A model generated the notes under the pieces. The model did no database searches. It was not told the origin of the DNA and worked only from the letters and a program-made list of their open reading frames with translations. A stretch of 64,000 bases of DNA, taken from positions 186,001 to 250,000 of the forward strand of contig NZ_JALOCH010000003.1 in the NCBI RefSeq assembly GCF_023227875.1. The letters are read 5' to 3'. Made by a program: the position numbers and the translations under genes. Shown here one piece after another: positions 52,646-61,802 of this stretch; positions within the stretch are counted from its first letter, which is position 1, and each line of letters opens with the position of its first letter. The DNA comes from Methanoregula sp. (lineage in GTDB: Archaea; Halobacteriota; Methanomicrobia; Methanomicrobiales; Methanospirillaceae).

Positions 52646-54781
52646 ATGCAGCGGGAAGGACCGTCAGCGGAGAACAATCCTGTGCCACCCCCTCGTTCCA
52701 ACCGGCTCGCCGGCGAGAAGAGCCCGTACCTTCTCCAGCATGCAGCGAACCCGGTTGACTGGTACCCGTGGGGCGACGAGGCGTTCTCCCGTGCCCGGAA
52801 GGAGGATAAGCCGGTCTTTCTCTCCATCGGGTATGCCACCTGCCACTGGTGCCACGTGATGGCACACGAGTCGTTCGAGGATAATGAAGTGGCGGAGCTG
52901 CTCAACCGGGATTTTATCTGCATCAAGGTGGACCGCGAGGAACGTCCCGATATCGACAGCACCTACATGGAGATCTGCCAGATGGTCACCGGCCAGGGCG
53001 GCTGGCCGCTCACCATCATCATGACGCCGGATAAGGTGCCCTTCTTTGCAGCCACGTATCTCCCAAAGGAACGGCGTTTCTCCGTGTACGGCCTCATCGA
53101 GCTCCTGCCCCGTATCGCGGAGGCCTGGCACCGGCAGCGCGACGAGCTTATGGTGTCTTCGGAGAAGATCATCAGCGCACTCGCGGCAGGACAACCGGCC
53201 CCCCGCGGGCAGGAGCCGGATGCCACGCTCCTCGATGATGGGTACGAGGAACTGGTCCTGCGGTTCGATCCGGAGCACGGGGGGTTCGGGACCGCCCCGA
53301 AGTTCCCGACACCCCATGTCCTCCTCTTCCTCATCCGGTACTGGAACCGCACCGGGGAGAGCCGTGCCCTTGACATGGTGATAAAATCCCTTGACGCGAT
53401 GCGGGACGGCGGCATCTGCGACCATGTGGGCGGGGGGTTTCACCGGTATTCCACGGATGCAGGATGGCGGGTGCCGCATTTCGAGAAGATGCTGTACGAC
53501 CAGGCGCTCCTCCTGATGGTGTACACCGAAGCGTTCCAGGCAACCGGGTACGAGAGGTTCCGGCGCACTGCTGAGGATATTATTGCTTATGTCCTCCGCG
53601 ATCTCCGCTCTCCTGAAGGTGCGTTCTTCTCCGCGGAAGATGCGGACAGTCCCGGCGGGGAAGGGGCGTTCTATCTCTGGTGCCGGAACGAGCTGGATGC
53701 CGTGCTTGGGCCGGACGACGCGGGGCTCGCTGCCCGTGTTTTCACTGTACGGCCTTCAGGGAATTTCCCGGGCGATGGCAGGGACGGTCCGGCAAACATC
53801 CTGTACCGGACCCTGCCTCCCGATGCCCTCGCTGCCTCCATGGGCATTCCCGGGCAGGAGCTGGACGCCCGGCTCTCGTCCATCCGTGCCCGGCTCTTTG
53901 CTGCACGGGGGCTGAGGCCCCGCCCGTCACGCGACGATAAGGTCCTCGCCGACTGGAACGGGCTCTTCATTGCTGCACTGGCGCAAGCCTCGCGGGTATT
54001 TGCCGATGCCGGCTATCGTGCAGCCGCGGAACGGGCGACCGCGTTCCTGCTCTCCGGCATGCGGGACCCCGAGGGGGGACTCTGGCACCGGTACCGCGAT
54101 GGCGAAGCAGCGATCCCCGCCTTTGCCGGCGATTACGCCTTTGTCATCACTGCGCTCATCGAATTGTTCGAGACCACGTTTGATACGCGATACCTGTCGG
54201 ATGCCCTCGCGCTCAATAACCATTTCATGGCACATTTTTTTGACAACCGGCATGGCGGATTTTTCTTTGTATCCGATACAGCCGAGTCACTCTTTTCCCG
54301 GAAGAAAGAAATCTATGACGGGGCACTCCCTTCGTCAAATGCGGTTGCCTTCGACAACCTGGTACGGTTATCCCGGCTCACCGGGGACCCGGTCCATGAA
54401 AAGCATGCGCACCAGCTCGCCCGCTCCTTTGGGACGATGGTGCAGGAACAACCCGCGGCTCACGGGTACTTCCTCTGTGCGGTTGACCGGGCGACCGGGC
54501 CCACGCAGGAGATCGTGATTGCAGGAGATTTGGGGACGCCGGATACGGAACGGATGATTGCTGCCGTGCGTGCACGGTACCTCCCCCTCAGCACGGTCAT
54601 CTTCCGCCCCGCACCGGGACCGGACACTCTGCTTGTTTCCCTTGCGCCGTTCACAAAAGACCTGGCCGGGACCCCAGGAAAAACGACCGCCTATCTCTGT
54701 TCGGGCCATGCATGCTCCGTGCCGATCACGGACCCGGACGCGTTTGAAAAAGCCCTTGACGATAAAAAAGCGGGGATATGA
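52646..54781 (+). CDS. YyaL/DUF255 thioredoxin-like and glycosidase-fold protein
   Basis: A 711-residue protein. The N-terminal thioredoxin-like DUF255 domain has [15 protein letters not shown] and a redox-type CHWC in [16 protein letters not shown]. The rest is an alpha/alpha toroid of the N-acylglucosamine-epimerase/glycosidase type ([23 protein letters not shown]). It is the archaeal counterpart of SPATA20. The function is not settled. Confidence 0.92.
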   Translation: MQREGPSAENNPVPPPRSNRLAGEKSPYLLQHAANPVDWYPWGDEAFSRARKEDKPVFLSIGYATCHWCHVMAHESFEDNEVAELLNRDFICIKVDREERPDIDSTYMEICQMVTGQGGWPLTIIMTPDKVPFFAATYLPKERRFSVYGLIELLPRIAEAWHRQRDELMVSSEKIISALAAGQPAPRGQEPDATLLDDGYEELVLRFDPEHGGFGTAPKFPTPHVLLFLIRYWNRTGESRALDMVIKSLDAMRDGGICDHVGGGFHRYSTDAGWRVPHFEKMLYDQALLLMVYTEAFQATGYERFRRTAEDIIAYVLRDLRSPEGAFFSAEDADSPGGEGAFYLWCRNELDAVLGPDDAGLAARVFTVRPSGNFPGDGRDGPANILYRTLPPDALAASMGIPGQELDARLSSIRARLFAARGLRPRPSRDDKVLADWNGLFIAALAQASRVFADAGYRAAAERATAFLLSGMRDPEGGLWHRYRDGEAAIPAFAGDYAFVITALIELFETTFDTRYLSDALALNNHFMAHFFDNRHGGFFFVSDTAESLFSRKKEIYDGALPSSNAVAFDNLVRLSRLTGDPVHEKHAHQLARSFGTMVQEQPAAHGYFLCAVDRATGPTQEIVIAGDLGTPDTERMIAAVRARYLPLSTVIFRPAPGPDTLLVSLAPFTKDLAGTPGKTTAYLCSGHACSVPITDPDAFEKALDDKKAGI

Positions 54782-55258
54782 TCAGAGGTTCTTCAGCGAC
54801 ACGATGTCCTTGACGCCGACCAGCTTCCAGACAATGGAACGGTCCTCCTCTGCAATCGCCACCGGCGCGTCCATGGGGGAATGCCCGAGTGCGGCAAGGA
54901 TATTGCACGACAGGTTGCGCTCGACAATCAGGTCGACAAATTTGTCGCGTATGATCTTCTTCTCGATCGAATCGCCCACTTCTTCCAGGTATCCCTGGAG
55001 CGTGACGAACGTGTAGGACGAGAGGTCCTTGGTAAACTTCTCGATCTCAACGGAGGCATAGGGGCTTTTCCGGAAATACTCGATCTTCTTGCCATATTTT
55101 GTTGAGAGGAAATAGAGGAATGAACCGTCAAATACATACAGGAACGGGGCGATGTACGGGTATTTTTCACCCTGGAATGCGATCCGGCAGATGTACCCTT
55201 TCTCGATCAGTTTGTCATATTCCACTTTGTCCATCCGCGGGATCTTGATGATCTCCAT
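54782..55258 (-). CDS. Pyridoxamine-5'-phosphate-oxidase-like flavin-binding protein
   Basis: A 158-residue split-barrel protein with the pattern CRIAFQGEKYPYIAPFLYVF near the N-terminus and FVTLQGYLEEV in the middle, typical of PNPOx-like proteins that bind FMN or F420. The C-terminal WKLVGVKDI is common to a methanogen group. ATG 55258 is chosen over the GTG two codons earlier. It converges on the DUF255 gene with no gap. Confidence 0.85.
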   Translation of the reverse strand: MEIIKIPRMDKVEYDKLIEKGYICRIAFQGEKYPYIAPFLYVFDGSFLYFLSTKYGKKIEYFRKSPYASVEIEKFTKDLSSYTFVTLQGYLEEVGDSIEKKIIRDKFVDLIVERNLSCNILAALGHSPMDAPVAIAEEDRSIVWKLVGVKDIVSLKNL

Positions 55259-55443
55259 AGTCACTCAAACCTGATTCCCAACGTAAGACAATAAACCTTT
55301 TCAATTGGTGCTTATACAAAAAAGAGCAGTATTCAGCGTTTGATCCAGAAGCCCGCCTCTTTCCACGCGACTGAACGCGGTGTTGTTGCCGGAGGACAGA
55401 ATGCCGGAAAAAACGGTAAACAAAGAATGAGATCCTCCCGCGC

Positions 55444-56754
55444 TTATTCTGTACCGGGATAATTGAGAAGCACCGGTTTTGTGTTCCCCGAGGCCAGCCG
55501 GTACTGTACCAGCGTCCAGGTCTCCTCAAGGCTCACCGGGACATATCCTGCGACTTCCGCACTGACATTGATCCTCCGGTGTTCGAAGTCAATGAACGGG
55601 TAATGACGGAGGTCATTGTTATGGTGATGGCCGTGGATCACCCAGCCGTCAAACGCTGCCGGGGCGTCTGCGGGGTCATGGACAAGGAAGAACCGCGTTC
55701 CCGCATGTTCAATCACGGCTGAGGAGCATGCCCCCGGCCCGGGGGCATCGTGGTTCCCGGCAATGAATGTGACCTCCCCGTGAAGGTGTTCCCGGTATTC
55801 GTGTTCGGGACGGGCAGTCCTGCCATAACACAGGTCACCGATATGATAGGTGCGGGTGCCGGGAGTAACCACGGCGTTCCAGTTCGCGATCAGGACCCGA
55901 TCCATCCCGCCGGGATCGGAGAAGAGGAACGGTCTCGAACAGTAGCGGATGATGTTCGCGTGACCGAGGTGGAGGTCGGCAATGAGGAGGGTGTCCCCGG
56001 GTTGTTGAAGCCGGGGTTCCGTGCGCTCGAACCCCGCATCTTTCCGGAACCGCGATAATGTCTCATTCCAGGACCGGCTGTCATGCCGGTGGTTGTCATG
56101 CAGCCAGCATTTTTCCAGGAGATCGTACTCGGCAAGGATCTCTTCCCCGTGCATGAGCGAGATCCGGAGCCCGGTCTCGTCAATGAGGAGGGGCCGGATA
56201 TTCCGGGCCTCAACGGATTCAAAGAGAGAACGGAATGCCGTGCGGAGACCGGAGAGGAAACCCCCGGGTTGCGCTGATTGTCCATCCCCGGTATCCGGGC
56301 CCGGCAGGGCCTGGAACACTGCCGAAGCCCTCTTTTGTTCCAGGTGGTTTGCGACCGTCACATGGTACCATTTCAGTTCCGGCCGGTCGTCCCATGCATT
56401 ATGGCTGCGGCAGATCGGCAATAATGCCCCGGCCATCTCCGCGACCAGCCTCACCAGGCTGTCGGAAGGCCGTACAGAAAAAGCAATGACGCTGCCGTGC
56501 ATGCCTTCGCGCTTCTCAAAACCGTCGAGGGTAAACGGGACGGGACCATAGTGCGATGCAACGGTGCCGATTGCATCGATGAGCTGCTGCTGGCTGACGC
56601 CCTCCAGCAGTTCCATCGGGCCAAAGAGCGTCACGTGCGGGTGCCGTTCCATGAACTGCCCGATGCCGAATACCCGGGCAATGGAGGCGACCGTCTGGCG
56701 GACCCGCCACTTGGTCCTGCCGAGCCGGATCTCCACAAGGTATATGTCATTCAT
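55444..56754 (-). CDS. 2H phosphoesterase fused to metallophosphoesterase
   Basis: A 436-residue fusion. The N-terminal domain (about 1-140) has two H-x-T/S motifs, HVT at 40-42 and HVT at 131-133, as in 2'-5' RNA ligases and cyclic-phosphodiesterases. A linker (about 150-250) leads to a calcineurin-like metallophosphoesterase with DLHLGH (260-265), GDL (306-308), GNHD (333-336), LVHD and GHHHN (375-379). Both active sites look complete. It may open and trim cyclic phosphates on RNA or nucleotides. Confidence 0.88.
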   Translation of the reverse strand: MNDIYLVEIRLGRTKWRVRQTVASIARVFGIGQFMERHPHVTLFGPMELLEGVSQQQLIDAIGTVASHYGPVPFTLDGFEKREGMHGSVIAFSVRPSDSLVRLVAEMAGALLPICRSHNAWDDRPELKWYHVTVANHLEQKRASAVFQALPGPDTGDGQSAQPGGFLSGLRTAFRSLFESVEARNIRPLLIDETGLRISLMHGEEILAEYDLLEKCWLHDNHRHDSRSWNETLSRFRKDAGFERTEPRLQQPGDTLLIADLHLGHANIIRYCSRPFLFSDPGGMDRVLIANWNAVVTPGTRTYHIGDLCYGRTARPEHEYREHLHGEVTFIAGNHDAPGPGACSSAVIEHAGTRFFLVHDPADAPAAFDGWVIHGHHHNNDLRHYPFIDFEHRRINVSAEVAGYVPVSLEETWTLVQYRLASGNTKPVLLNYPGTE

Positions 56755-56862
56755 GGTCCAGACCGCACACTCACTTTTTATTGTCGGTCTTCCGGGTTAT
56801 AATGGAATCCGGTTGACTCCGGCAGGTACCGTACCGGGGAATGGAAAGAAAAGAGCGGGATA

Positions 56863-57030
56863 TTATTCTTTTTTGTTGGCAAGGCCAAAGAGCATGATGA
56901 TGCCGACAAGGACGGTTGCAACCCCCGCGATGCCAAGGATGATCCCGATACCGGGAGAAAGCGGGGATGCGGAGGTGATGCCGATCGCGATCAGGAGAGC
57001 CCCGACAAGGATGGCGATGACCGGTACCAT
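56863..57030 (-). CDS. Small two-span membrane protein (55 aa)
   Basis: Two hydrophobic helices (MVPVIAILVGALLIAIG and the segment GIILGIAGVATVLVGIIM) and a Lys-rich end. ATG 57030 is used; the frame is also open to TTG 57069. The function is unknown. It precedes the fusion gene on the same strand. Confidence 0.55.
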   Translation of the reverse strand: MVPVIAILVGALLIAIGITSASPLSPGIGIILGIAGVATVLVGIIMLFGLANKKE

Positions 57031-57183
57031 GACTGGTTCTGCGATAGTAATTCCCCCAAATGGTATCAATTAGGTAATCGCCCGTCAAATTAAAGGTTAC
57101 CGCTTCCGGTACCTGCTGGCCCGGGTGCCGCGTTACCGCAAACAATATCCTCATCACGATACCACGCCAACAATCCGGTACGT

Positions 57184-57870
57184 ATGAGTATGCCCTCACT
57201 CCCGGTATCCACGATTTTTTTCGACATGGACAACACCCTCTTCGACCTCGTTGAGGCACAGGTCGCGTCCTGCCGCGAGGTTGTCCGGTTCCTCGGGCAT
57301 GATGACGGGGAGGAATTATTCTCGTATTTCCTCAGGCCCGTGCACGGGTTCGAGTCGCATGAAAATATCCGGCAGTACATGGAAGAGCGCACTATCCCGG
57401 TCGACGGTACTTTTAAGAAAGCCTGCAGGATCTACGAGACCGAAAAACTCCGGCATATCTCACCCTATCCCGGCGTCGCAGAGACCCTGAGGCAGCTGCA
57501 CGAACGGGGGTACCCGATGTGCATCGTCACCGATGCGCACTCCCGTGATGCAACCCTGCGCCTTGAAAAGATCGACCTTTTGCCGTTCTTCACCGGCATG
57601 ATTGCGTACGATCTGGTGCAGGTAAAAAAACCCGCCCCGGGGCCGTTCCTCGCCGCGCTTGAGATGATGCGGGCCTCCCCGGACAATACCCTCCTTGTCG
57701 GGGACAGTATCCGGCGCGATATCGAGCCCTGCGCCCGGCTGGGGATCCGCACGGTCTATGCCCGGTACGGGGACCGGTTTGCGGACGGCCGCAGGGATCC
57801 CGGCGCGGATTTCATCATCGATGGGCTTGACGAGCTCCCGGTCATCATCGACCAGATCAACCGGTCCTGA
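57184..57870 (+). CDS. HAD superfamily hydrolase
   Basis: A 228-residue HAD enzyme with motif I FFDMDNTLFD, motif II CIVTDAH, motif III Lys in VQVKKPAPGPF, and motif IV LLVGDSIRRDI. A helical C1 cap is inserted after motif I. It resembles small phosphatases such as phosphoglycolate or nucleotide phosphatases; the substrate is unknown. It has two possible ATGs (57184, 57190). Confidence 0.9.
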   Translation: MSMPSLPVSTIFFDMDNTLFDLVEAQVASCREVVRFLGHDDGEELFSYFLRPVHGFESHENIRQYMEERTIPVDGTFKKACRIYETEKLRHISPYPGVAETLRQLHERGYPMCIVTDAHSRDATLRLEKIDLLPFFTGMIAYDLVQVKKPAPGPFLAALEMMRASPDNTLLVGDSIRRDIEPCARLGIRTVYARYGDRFADGRRDPGADFIIDGLDELPVIIDQINRS

Positions 57871-58009
57871 TCATCACCCGGTTTTTCCGGCAAAAACGGG
57901 CAATATGGGCGGGCGCGATAGCATAAACTCCGGAAAAAATACGAGTATTTCTGGTTTTTAATCCAGTTTCAGCAATAAATTAAAAAATGTGTCCGGTAAA
58001 ATAAGAGCT

Positions 58010-58552
58010 ATGTACGTTCCGAAAGAGATCTTTTTCACCAAAGGGGTAGGTGTCCATAAAGATCGTTTAGCCTCTTTTGAACTGGCCCTGCGAAAGGCCG
58101 GTATTGAAAAATGTAATCTCGTGTACGTCTCAAGCATCTTCCCGCCTGAATGCAAACAAATCACCCGCTCTGCGGGTCTTCGGAAACTTGCACCCGGTGC
58201 GATCACCTTCTGCGTCATGGCGAGGAACGATACCAACGAGCCCAACCGTCTCGTATCATCGGCCATCGGGCTTGCCCTCCCGAGCGCTTCGGAAGAGTAC
58301 GGGTACCTTTCGGAACACCACGCGTACGGAGAAACCGAGAAGAAGACCGGGGAATATGCCGAAGACCTCGCGGCGACCATGCTCGCCACGACTCTCGGTA
58401 TCGAGTTCGATGTGAATGCCGCGTGGTCGGAACGCGAACAGACCTACAAGGCAAGTGGCAAGATCATCAAGACCAAGAATATCTGCCAGTCAGCGGAAGG
58501 GGACAAGAACGGTCTCTGGACAACGACAATTGCCGTGGCAATGTTTCTTTAA
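58010..58552 (+). CDS. pdaD: Pyruvoyl-dependent arginine decarboxylase
   Basis: A 180-residue proenzyme. The self-cleavage site Ser41-Ser42 is in [10 protein letters not shown]; the second serine becomes the pyruvoyl group. The remaining conserved parts ([27 protein letters not shown]) are intact. It makes agmatine from arginine for polyamine synthesis. ATG 58010 begins the family-typical [12 protein letters not shown]. Confidence 0.96.
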   Translation: MYVPKEIFFTKGVGVHKDRLASFELALRKAGIEKCNLVYVSSIFPPECKQITRSAGLRKLAPGAITFCVMARNDTNEPNRLVSSAIGLALPSASEEYGYLSEHHAYGETEKKTGEYAEDLAATMLATTLGIEFDVNAAWSEREQTYKASGKIIKTKNICQSAEGDKNGLWTTTIAVAMFL

Positions 58553-58944
58553 TTTTTCTCTATTTTTTTAGATCTTTTTTCAATAATTATGAGCAACGCC
58601 GCCACATTCGAAGTTATCACTTCTCTACAGCCTGTGGCTGTTCCCGAAGGGATGCAGTCGAAGGCTGATATCTTCTCAACGGCGTACGGCGGTCCCCGCG
58701 GCGGATCGGTTACTGACTGTGCCGGAACCTCCCTGCCCCGCCGTGACCCGTAGGGGCCCTGAGGCGGGGAGCCCTCGAATTTACTTAAAAAACCGAGTCC
58801 CAAAATTTTTCTAAAAAAAACCTTCGGCAGCTGTGCCGTTTATCCTCCCTGAATTATGGAGTCTCAACGTCACTGAGCACTTCAACGTGCAGAGCTTTGA
58901 ACGAGAAACCATATAAAAAATGGATCGTTTTCCTGATAATCATC
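58553..58944. other. Gene-free region with copy 2 of the structured element
   Basis: Apart from the repeated element (58736-58773), there is a T-rich terminator-like stretch just after the arginine decarboxylase gene (58550-58580). No full gene is supported; the right end runs into a toxin remnant. Confidence 0.5.
58736..58773. repeat. Copy 2 of the repeated stem-forming intergenic element
   Basis: CCCCGCCGTGA (58736-58746) is followed by a 22-base block (58752-58773) identical to 23211-23232. The CCCCGCC and GGCGGGG arms can pair around a loop of about 20 nt. Confidence 0.65.
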
Positions 58945-59058
58945 ATGCAGGATTTACGGCGCCTGTATATCGGGCATTATGTGCTGACATATAAACCGGA
59001 TAAGAAAAAAGAACAGATCACACTTGTGGACTTTGCACATCACGATGAGGTATATTGA
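58945..59058 (+). pseudogene. RelE/ParE-type toxin remnant
   Basis: A 37-residue open frame whose LRRLYIGHYVLTYKP and ITLVDFAHHDEVY match the C-terminal half of RelE-family mRNases. The N-terminal half is missing; an adjacent frame just upstream (DRFPDNHH) fits the missing RelE segment, suggesting a frameshift. No antitoxin gene is beside it. Confidence 0.65.
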
Positions 59059-59172
59059 AGAAAAGCCACGGCCTCTTTGAAGAGATCAGTTGCCCTGATC
59101 CGGAACCAGCCGGGACCGGGCTAACTTTTTTGTATATCCTGTTAATTTCCCCGGACCCGGTCCCCCCTCGTC

Positions 59173-59535
59173 TCATCCGTCCCCACTCCCGAAAAAGTCC
59201 GGGAAATATTCCCGGATCCGCTGGCTTTCTTCGTCTGTCGCTCCCTGGAGATTCATGTCCGTCATCCCGATGATGAATGCGGCTGCCTCGTTTCGATCTG
59301 CTAACGGGAAGACATCCGGCTTGCCTGAAGGCCCGGACCGGTAACAGACATAAAAGCAGGGCTCCTCTCCGGGCACCGGGTGGGCAAAAACGAGAGTCTC
59401 CTCAGAGGCCATGATGGCGAGGCCTGGCGGATTATACTGGATGCAGAGGAGCGCCACATCTGAAAAGAGGTCTAGTTCCGAAGGTTGTCGCTCCCTGTTA
59501 CGGCCGGCATCCGGGCTTGTGCTGTCTGTGTTCAC
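59173..59535 (-). CDS. Small protein of unknown function (120 aa)
   Basis: A soluble 120-residue frame starting at GTG 59535. It has a compact central part (LLCIQYNPPGLAIMASEETLVF) and an acidic C-terminus (EESQRIREYFPDFFGSG). I do not recognise a family. It is divergent from the AbrB-like gene, and its start region lies next to that gene's inverted repeat. Confidence 0.5.
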   Translation of the reverse strand: MNTDSTSPDAGRNRERQPSELDLFSDVALLCIQYNPPGLAIMASEETLVFAHPVPGEEPCFYVCYRSGPSGKPDVFPLADRNEAAAFIIGMTDMNLQGATDEESQRIREYFPDFFGSGDG

Positions 59536-59575
59536 CTGGCACCGGTGGAGATGTTGGTGGGTGAGAAAATAAATT

Positions 59576-59612
59576 TATGCACATTGCATACATTAATCCC
59601 TAAATGTGCATA
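59576..59612. promoter_or_regulatory. Perfect 10-bp inverted repeat upstream of AbrB-like gene
   Basis: TATGCACATT (59576-59585) and AATGTGCATA (59603-59612) form a perfect inverted repeat with a 17 nt spacer, ending 16 nt before the AbrB-like start. Position and symmetry suggest a self-regulation site. Confidence 0.65.
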
Positions 59613-59628
59613 TCCCACACTGGAGTGT

Positions 59629-59817
59629 ATGCCTGCGAAGGAAAATATCGTTAAGTCCCGGTTTCATTATGGATCTAATTCTCTTGATCTTACTATCCCC
59701 TCTGGAGTTGCCAAGTCCCAGAAGATCAATCCCGGCGATGTCTTCCGGCTTGTCGTCAAAGAAGAAAAGGGCAATCTCGTTTTACAATATGAGCGGGTTT
59801 ATTCCACGAAGGTGTGA
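59629..59817 (+). CDS. AbrB/SpoVT-like swapped-hairpin DNA-binding protein
   Basis: A 62-residue protein with the AbrB pattern: SNSLDLTIPSGVAKSQKI followed by GDVFRLVVKEEKGNLVLQYERVY. GGAG is 3-4 nt upstream of ATG 59629. Such proteins are either antitoxins or transcription regulators that bind near-palindromes. A perfect inverted repeat lies upstream. No toxin gene follows. Confidence 0.8.
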   Translation: MPAKENIVKSRFHYGSNSLDLTIPSGVAKSQKINPGDVFRLVVKEEKGNLVLQYERVYSTKV

Positions 59818-59979
59818 GTGGCCGGGAGAACGGGCGATTCAACATAAGCAAAAAATTAAGCGAGATAATTTCTCTCGGTAAAAATCAGAGAATTGCACGT
59901 GATTTTATTTTTAATTTGGTGCATTCTCGCAATAAGCTGTAACATCTTTTATCACACCTTCCCGTAAACGCCATCCCCA

Positions 59980-60738
59980 TCACCTCTCCCCCGCCATCCC
60001 CCGGATCCTCTCCGCAAGTTCCCGCACCGCAACCCGGGCAGGCGAATCCGATGGAATCAAAGAAACCGGAGATGCAGCCAGGTCCGCCTTCTCAACAGAG
60101 GGATCTTCAGGCACAACAGCAATCGGCAGCTCCCCGCCAATATCCACAGGAGCAGCCCCGGTCTTGTACATGTTGAACACCACGTGGATCTTCTCTTTCT
60201 CAAGCCCGAGCTGGGTGGCAATCTCCCGGATCCGGGCAATCGTCCGCAGTCCCCGGGCGCCGGGGTCGCTGACAATGAGCAGCATGTCGGGCTTGCCGAT
60301 CGTCCCCCGGCTGATGTGTTCCATGCCGGCCTCCGTGTCGATCACGATGAAGCGGTAGTCGCGTTCCAGCTGCTTCATGCATTCCGAGAGGAGGTCGTTC
60401 GCAAAGCAGTAACACCCCGTCCCCTCGGGTCGTCCCATTGCCACGAGGTCGAACCCTTCCGCTTCCACGAGCGCCTGCCGGAACCGGAACCGGACATAGT
60501 CGTGCCGGTTCATACCGGGAGGGATGTTCCGCGAGAAGGCCTCTTCCCGCATGCTCCCGAGGGTCTCGTGGACGGCGACGCCCAGCGCCTCGTGGAGGTT
60601 TGCGTTCGGGTCGGCATCGACAGCGAGGACCGGGGTTTCGCCAAGCGCGATGAACGAGCGGAGGAGAAGGGAGCTGATCGTTGTCTTGCCGGTCCCTCCC
60701 TTGCCGGAGACTGCGATCGTGAACGGGTGCGGAGGCAT
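59980..60738 (-). CDS. cooC: CooC/AcsF-type nickel-insertion ATPase
   Basis: A 252-residue MinD-type ATPase with the deviant Walker A GKGGTGKTT (12-20), VDADPNANLHEALG, and the CooC metal motif CYCFAND (Cys109 and Cys111 region). Such proteins load nickel into the active cluster of CO dehydrogenase. Here it ends a minus-strand cluster that begins with cdhE, supporting maturation of the acetyl-CoA decarbonylase/synthase. Confidence 0.92.
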   Translation of the reverse strand: MPPHPFTIAVSGKGGTGKTTISSLLLRSFIALGETPVLAVDADPNANLHEALGVAVHETLGSMREEAFSRNIPPGMNRHDYVRFRFRQALVEAEGFDLVAMGRPEGTGCYCFANDLLSECMKQLERDYRFIVIDTEAGMEHISRGTIGKPDMLLIVSDPGARGLRTIARIREIATQLGLEKEKIHVVFNMYKTGAAPVDIGGELPIAVVPEDPSVEKADLAASPVSLIPSDSPARVAVRELAERIRGMAGER

Positions 60739-60750
60739 GGTGTCAGTCCT

Positions 60751-61797
60751 TCAGGTGCGGCTGCCCGTCTCCCCGGCACGGATGCGCCGGGAGATCTCTG
60801 CTGCCGCTCCCATGATCGCAAGCGACCCGTTGCGGTCGGCAAACCGGATCCCGCAGCTGGGCGTGATGAGCGACTGTGCATCGAAGAGTTTCTCCGGCAT
60901 ACGGGCGCAGAGCTGGGTGCGTATCGCGAGGTATTTTGCGTTGAGTGTGTCCACCGTTTCCGTTGCAAAGACCTTATGCTCGGCGGGTACGATCCCCCAT
61001 GCTACAACCCCGCCCTTCTCCATGTAGGAGATGATGGAATCCGCGTACAGGAGAAACTCCGTTGAGGTTGCATACGCGTCCATGGAGATGACAGACGGGG
61101 AGAGGCCGATGACGAACTCCCAGTCCGTGTTGGAGCAGCAGTGAATGCCAAGGCCGCCTTCGATAAGGGAAGCGATATCGTCCCATCCGGACCGGACGGT
61201 CTCGCGGTCTACCGGGACAACGGACGATCCCAGCGATGCAAGGTAGGGTTCGTTTAAGACAACGAGTGTCTCTTGTGCTCCGGTCTGATCCCGCATCGCC
61301 TGCTCGCACCAGCGGGCCTTGAGGGCGATCATCTTCGAAAGGACATCCGCGAGCTGGGAATCATAATAGATCGGCCGCTTGTTGGCATCGACCACCTGCA
61401 TACCGAACGTGACCGGCCCGGTCACCTGGCATTTCAGGACGATCGTTGGCGGGACCTTCCGGGACAGCATCTCGATAAATGCCGAGGCGTATTCCACATG
61501 GAGGCCGTAACCGGCAGAATTCCCCTCAACGAAGTCCATGTACACCTTCTCCATAGCAGCGGTCTGGTCTTTCGTGCTGTCGAAGAGGAGCCGGTCCTCC
61601 CGGATGAGGCGGCCCGGGAGCTGCTCGGAGTCGTTGAAGACAATGCTCTCGAGCTGGCCCCGGTCCGGGAGGGTCGGGATGTACGGGAAATCAGGGAAGA
61701 GGGCGAGGACATCGTCGCACGCCTGCTTCGGGTCTGTGTGGGGCAGTGCACCAACGCCGGTTGCGAGCGAATGGGGCGAGGGGATCATCTTTGCCAT
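60751..61797 (-). CDS. MetE-core-like methyltransferase (folate-independent methionine synthase candidate)
   Basis: A 348-residue protein of the UROD/MetE barrel family. It has the general form of the catalytic half of MetE without the N-terminal half. Zinc-ligand-type residues are in IHCCSNTD and TPSCGIRF. The family includes short archaeal methionine synthases and corrinoid methyltransferases. Its setting between a corrinoid activator and cooC, with cdhE upstream, suggests that the methyl donor is a corrinoid Fe-S protein. The acceptor is inferred to be homocysteine but is not proven. Confidence 0.75.
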   Translation of the reverse strand: MAKMIPSPHSLATGVGALPHTDPKQACDDVLALFPDFPYIPTLPDRGQLESIVFNDSEQLPGRLIREDRLLFDSTKDQTAAMEKVYMDFVEGNSAGYGLHVEYASAFIEMLSRKVPPTIVLKCQVTGPVTFGMQVVDANKRPIYYDSQLADVLSKMIALKARWCEQAMRDQTGAQETLVVLNEPYLASLGSSVVPVDRETVRSGWDDIASLIEGGLGIHCCSNTDWEFVIGLSPSVISMDAYATSTEFLLYADSIISYMEKGGVVAWGIVPAEHKVFATETVDTLNAKYLAIRTQLCARMPEKLFDAQSLITPSCGIRFADRNGSLAIMGAAAEISRRIRAGETGSRT

Positions 61798-61802
61798 GCT
61801 GC

